A stretch of 64,000 nt of DNA, taken from contig NZ_JAIWYX010000007.1 of assembly GCF_020251205.1 (NCBI RefSeq), positions 1 through 64,000 of the forward strand. The letters run 5' to 3'. Position 1 is the first letter of the stretch, and the number at the start of each line of letters is the position of its first letter. This DNA comes from Arthrobacter sp. M4. GTDB lineage: Bacteria > Actinomycetota > Actinomycetes > Actinomycetales > Micrococcaceae. Shown here one piece after another: positions 63,832 to 64,000 of the stretch. Under the pieces are notes generated by a model that was given only the letters and a program-made list of their open reading frames with translations, had not been told where the DNA came from and did not search any database. The translations under genes were made by a program, and so were the position numbers.

Positions 63832-63849
63832 GAGGCAAGCCTAAGCTAA
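63831..63849. promoter_or_regulatory. Possible DtxR/IdeR iron box
   Basis: Read on the minus strand, TTAGCTTAGGCTTGCCTCA matches about 14 of 19 positions of the DtxR/IdeR consensus. It touches the SIP start codon and overlaps the ung stop codon. The position so close to the start suggests a repressor block at transcript start. Confidence 0.5.
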
Positions 63850-64000
63850 GCCACGGCCGGAAGCTCCCACATGACGGGCTCGGCTCCCTGCTCGACGAGC
63901 AACTGGTTGACCCTGCTGAAAGGTTTCGAGCCGAAGAACCCGCGGGCTGCGGACAAGGGGCTTGGATGGGCCGAGGTGATGACGGGCGTCCCATCCAAGA
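63846..64000 (-). CDS. ung: Uracil-DNA glycosylase, C-terminal part
   Basis: The last 50 residues of a family-1 uracil-DNA glycosylase are visible: [35 protein letters not shown], which holds the conserved HPSPLSA minor-groove leucine loop. The gene runs off the right edge. It removes uracil from DNA. Its stop codon lies 14 bp upstream of the SIP gene read in the same direction. Confidence 0.93.
   Translation of the reverse strand, partial: LDGTPVITSAHPSPLSAARGFFGSKPFSRVNQLLVEQGAEPVMWELPAVA

Overview
The window looks like a chromosomal segment of a high-GC actinobacterium of the Arthrobacter/Paenarthrobacter type (Micrococcaceae). The basis is codon use and GC content, a lone MsiK-type sugar ABC ATPase, a FemAB-type cell-wall transferase, DUF4032 and DUF4193 proteins, an OtsA/OtsB trehalose operon and a tandem glycine riboswitch ahead of gcvP. 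Species assignment is inference; no 16S is present, only the 3' end of a 5S rRNA gene at the left edge.

Left part (1-9.4 kb): end of an rRNA operon with its terminator, an SRPBCC protein, a GNAT acetyltransferase, a GlcD-type FAD oxidase, a DUF4032 kinase-like protein, msiK, otsA-otsB, a membrane-anchored DsbA-like thioredoxin and a tRNA-Thr(TGT).

Accessory catabolic region (9.7-26.7 kb): this starts just after the tRNA. A frameshifted small membrane-protein gene is followed by two opposed transcription units. Leftward are an enoyl-CoA hydratase, an MHS-type MFS permease and a ketoglutarate-semialdehyde-type aldehyde dehydrogenase. Rightward are a U32-like barrel protein, a zinc alcohol dehydrogenase, a GH88-like glycosidase, a CaiB CoA-transferase, an acyl-CoA ligase and an acyl-CoA dehydrogenase, with an IclR regulator inside. 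Three similar palindromes sit at the three promoters, suggesting one IclR regulon that activates a carboxylic acid to a CoA thioester and beta-oxidises it after release from a uronide-like conjugate. A decayed aminotransferase gene separates this from a second small unit: ACS-type MFS permease, DUF6282 amidohydrolase-like protein and GntR/FCD regulator. Two very short ORFs with strong ribosome-binding sites precede genes of these units.

A tightly packed minus-strand cassette (27.0-34.6 kb) encodes VWA, DUF5682, MoxR-type AAA+, DUF5691 and SWIM zinc-finger proteins. This is the best candidate for a poorly understood multi-protein system. Divergent from it is a membrane diguanylate cyclase with an intact I-site.

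35.9-50.7 kb holds a ThDP enzyme with a 52-residue companion protein, DUF4193 and secreted AMIN-like proteins, an agmatine-to-putrescine operon (aguB-aguA-permease) with a TetR-like palindrome, a LacI-regulated oxidoreductase/isomerase pair with a recognisable promoter and operator, a class-3 aldehyde dehydrogenase, and a DHA2 efflux pump with its divergent TetR regulator and operator.

50.9-64 kb is a glycine/serine region: glycine riboswitch, gcvP, gcvT, gcvH, glyA and sdaA, with a 62-bp inverted-repeat structure between gcvT and gcvH. It is followed by a non-specific endonuclease, a FemAB-type transferase, a ThrE-type threonine/serine exporter, a siderophore-interacting flavoprotein with an IdeR-like box, and the 3' end of ung. 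Several convergent or 3' gene ends carry long hairpin terminators.
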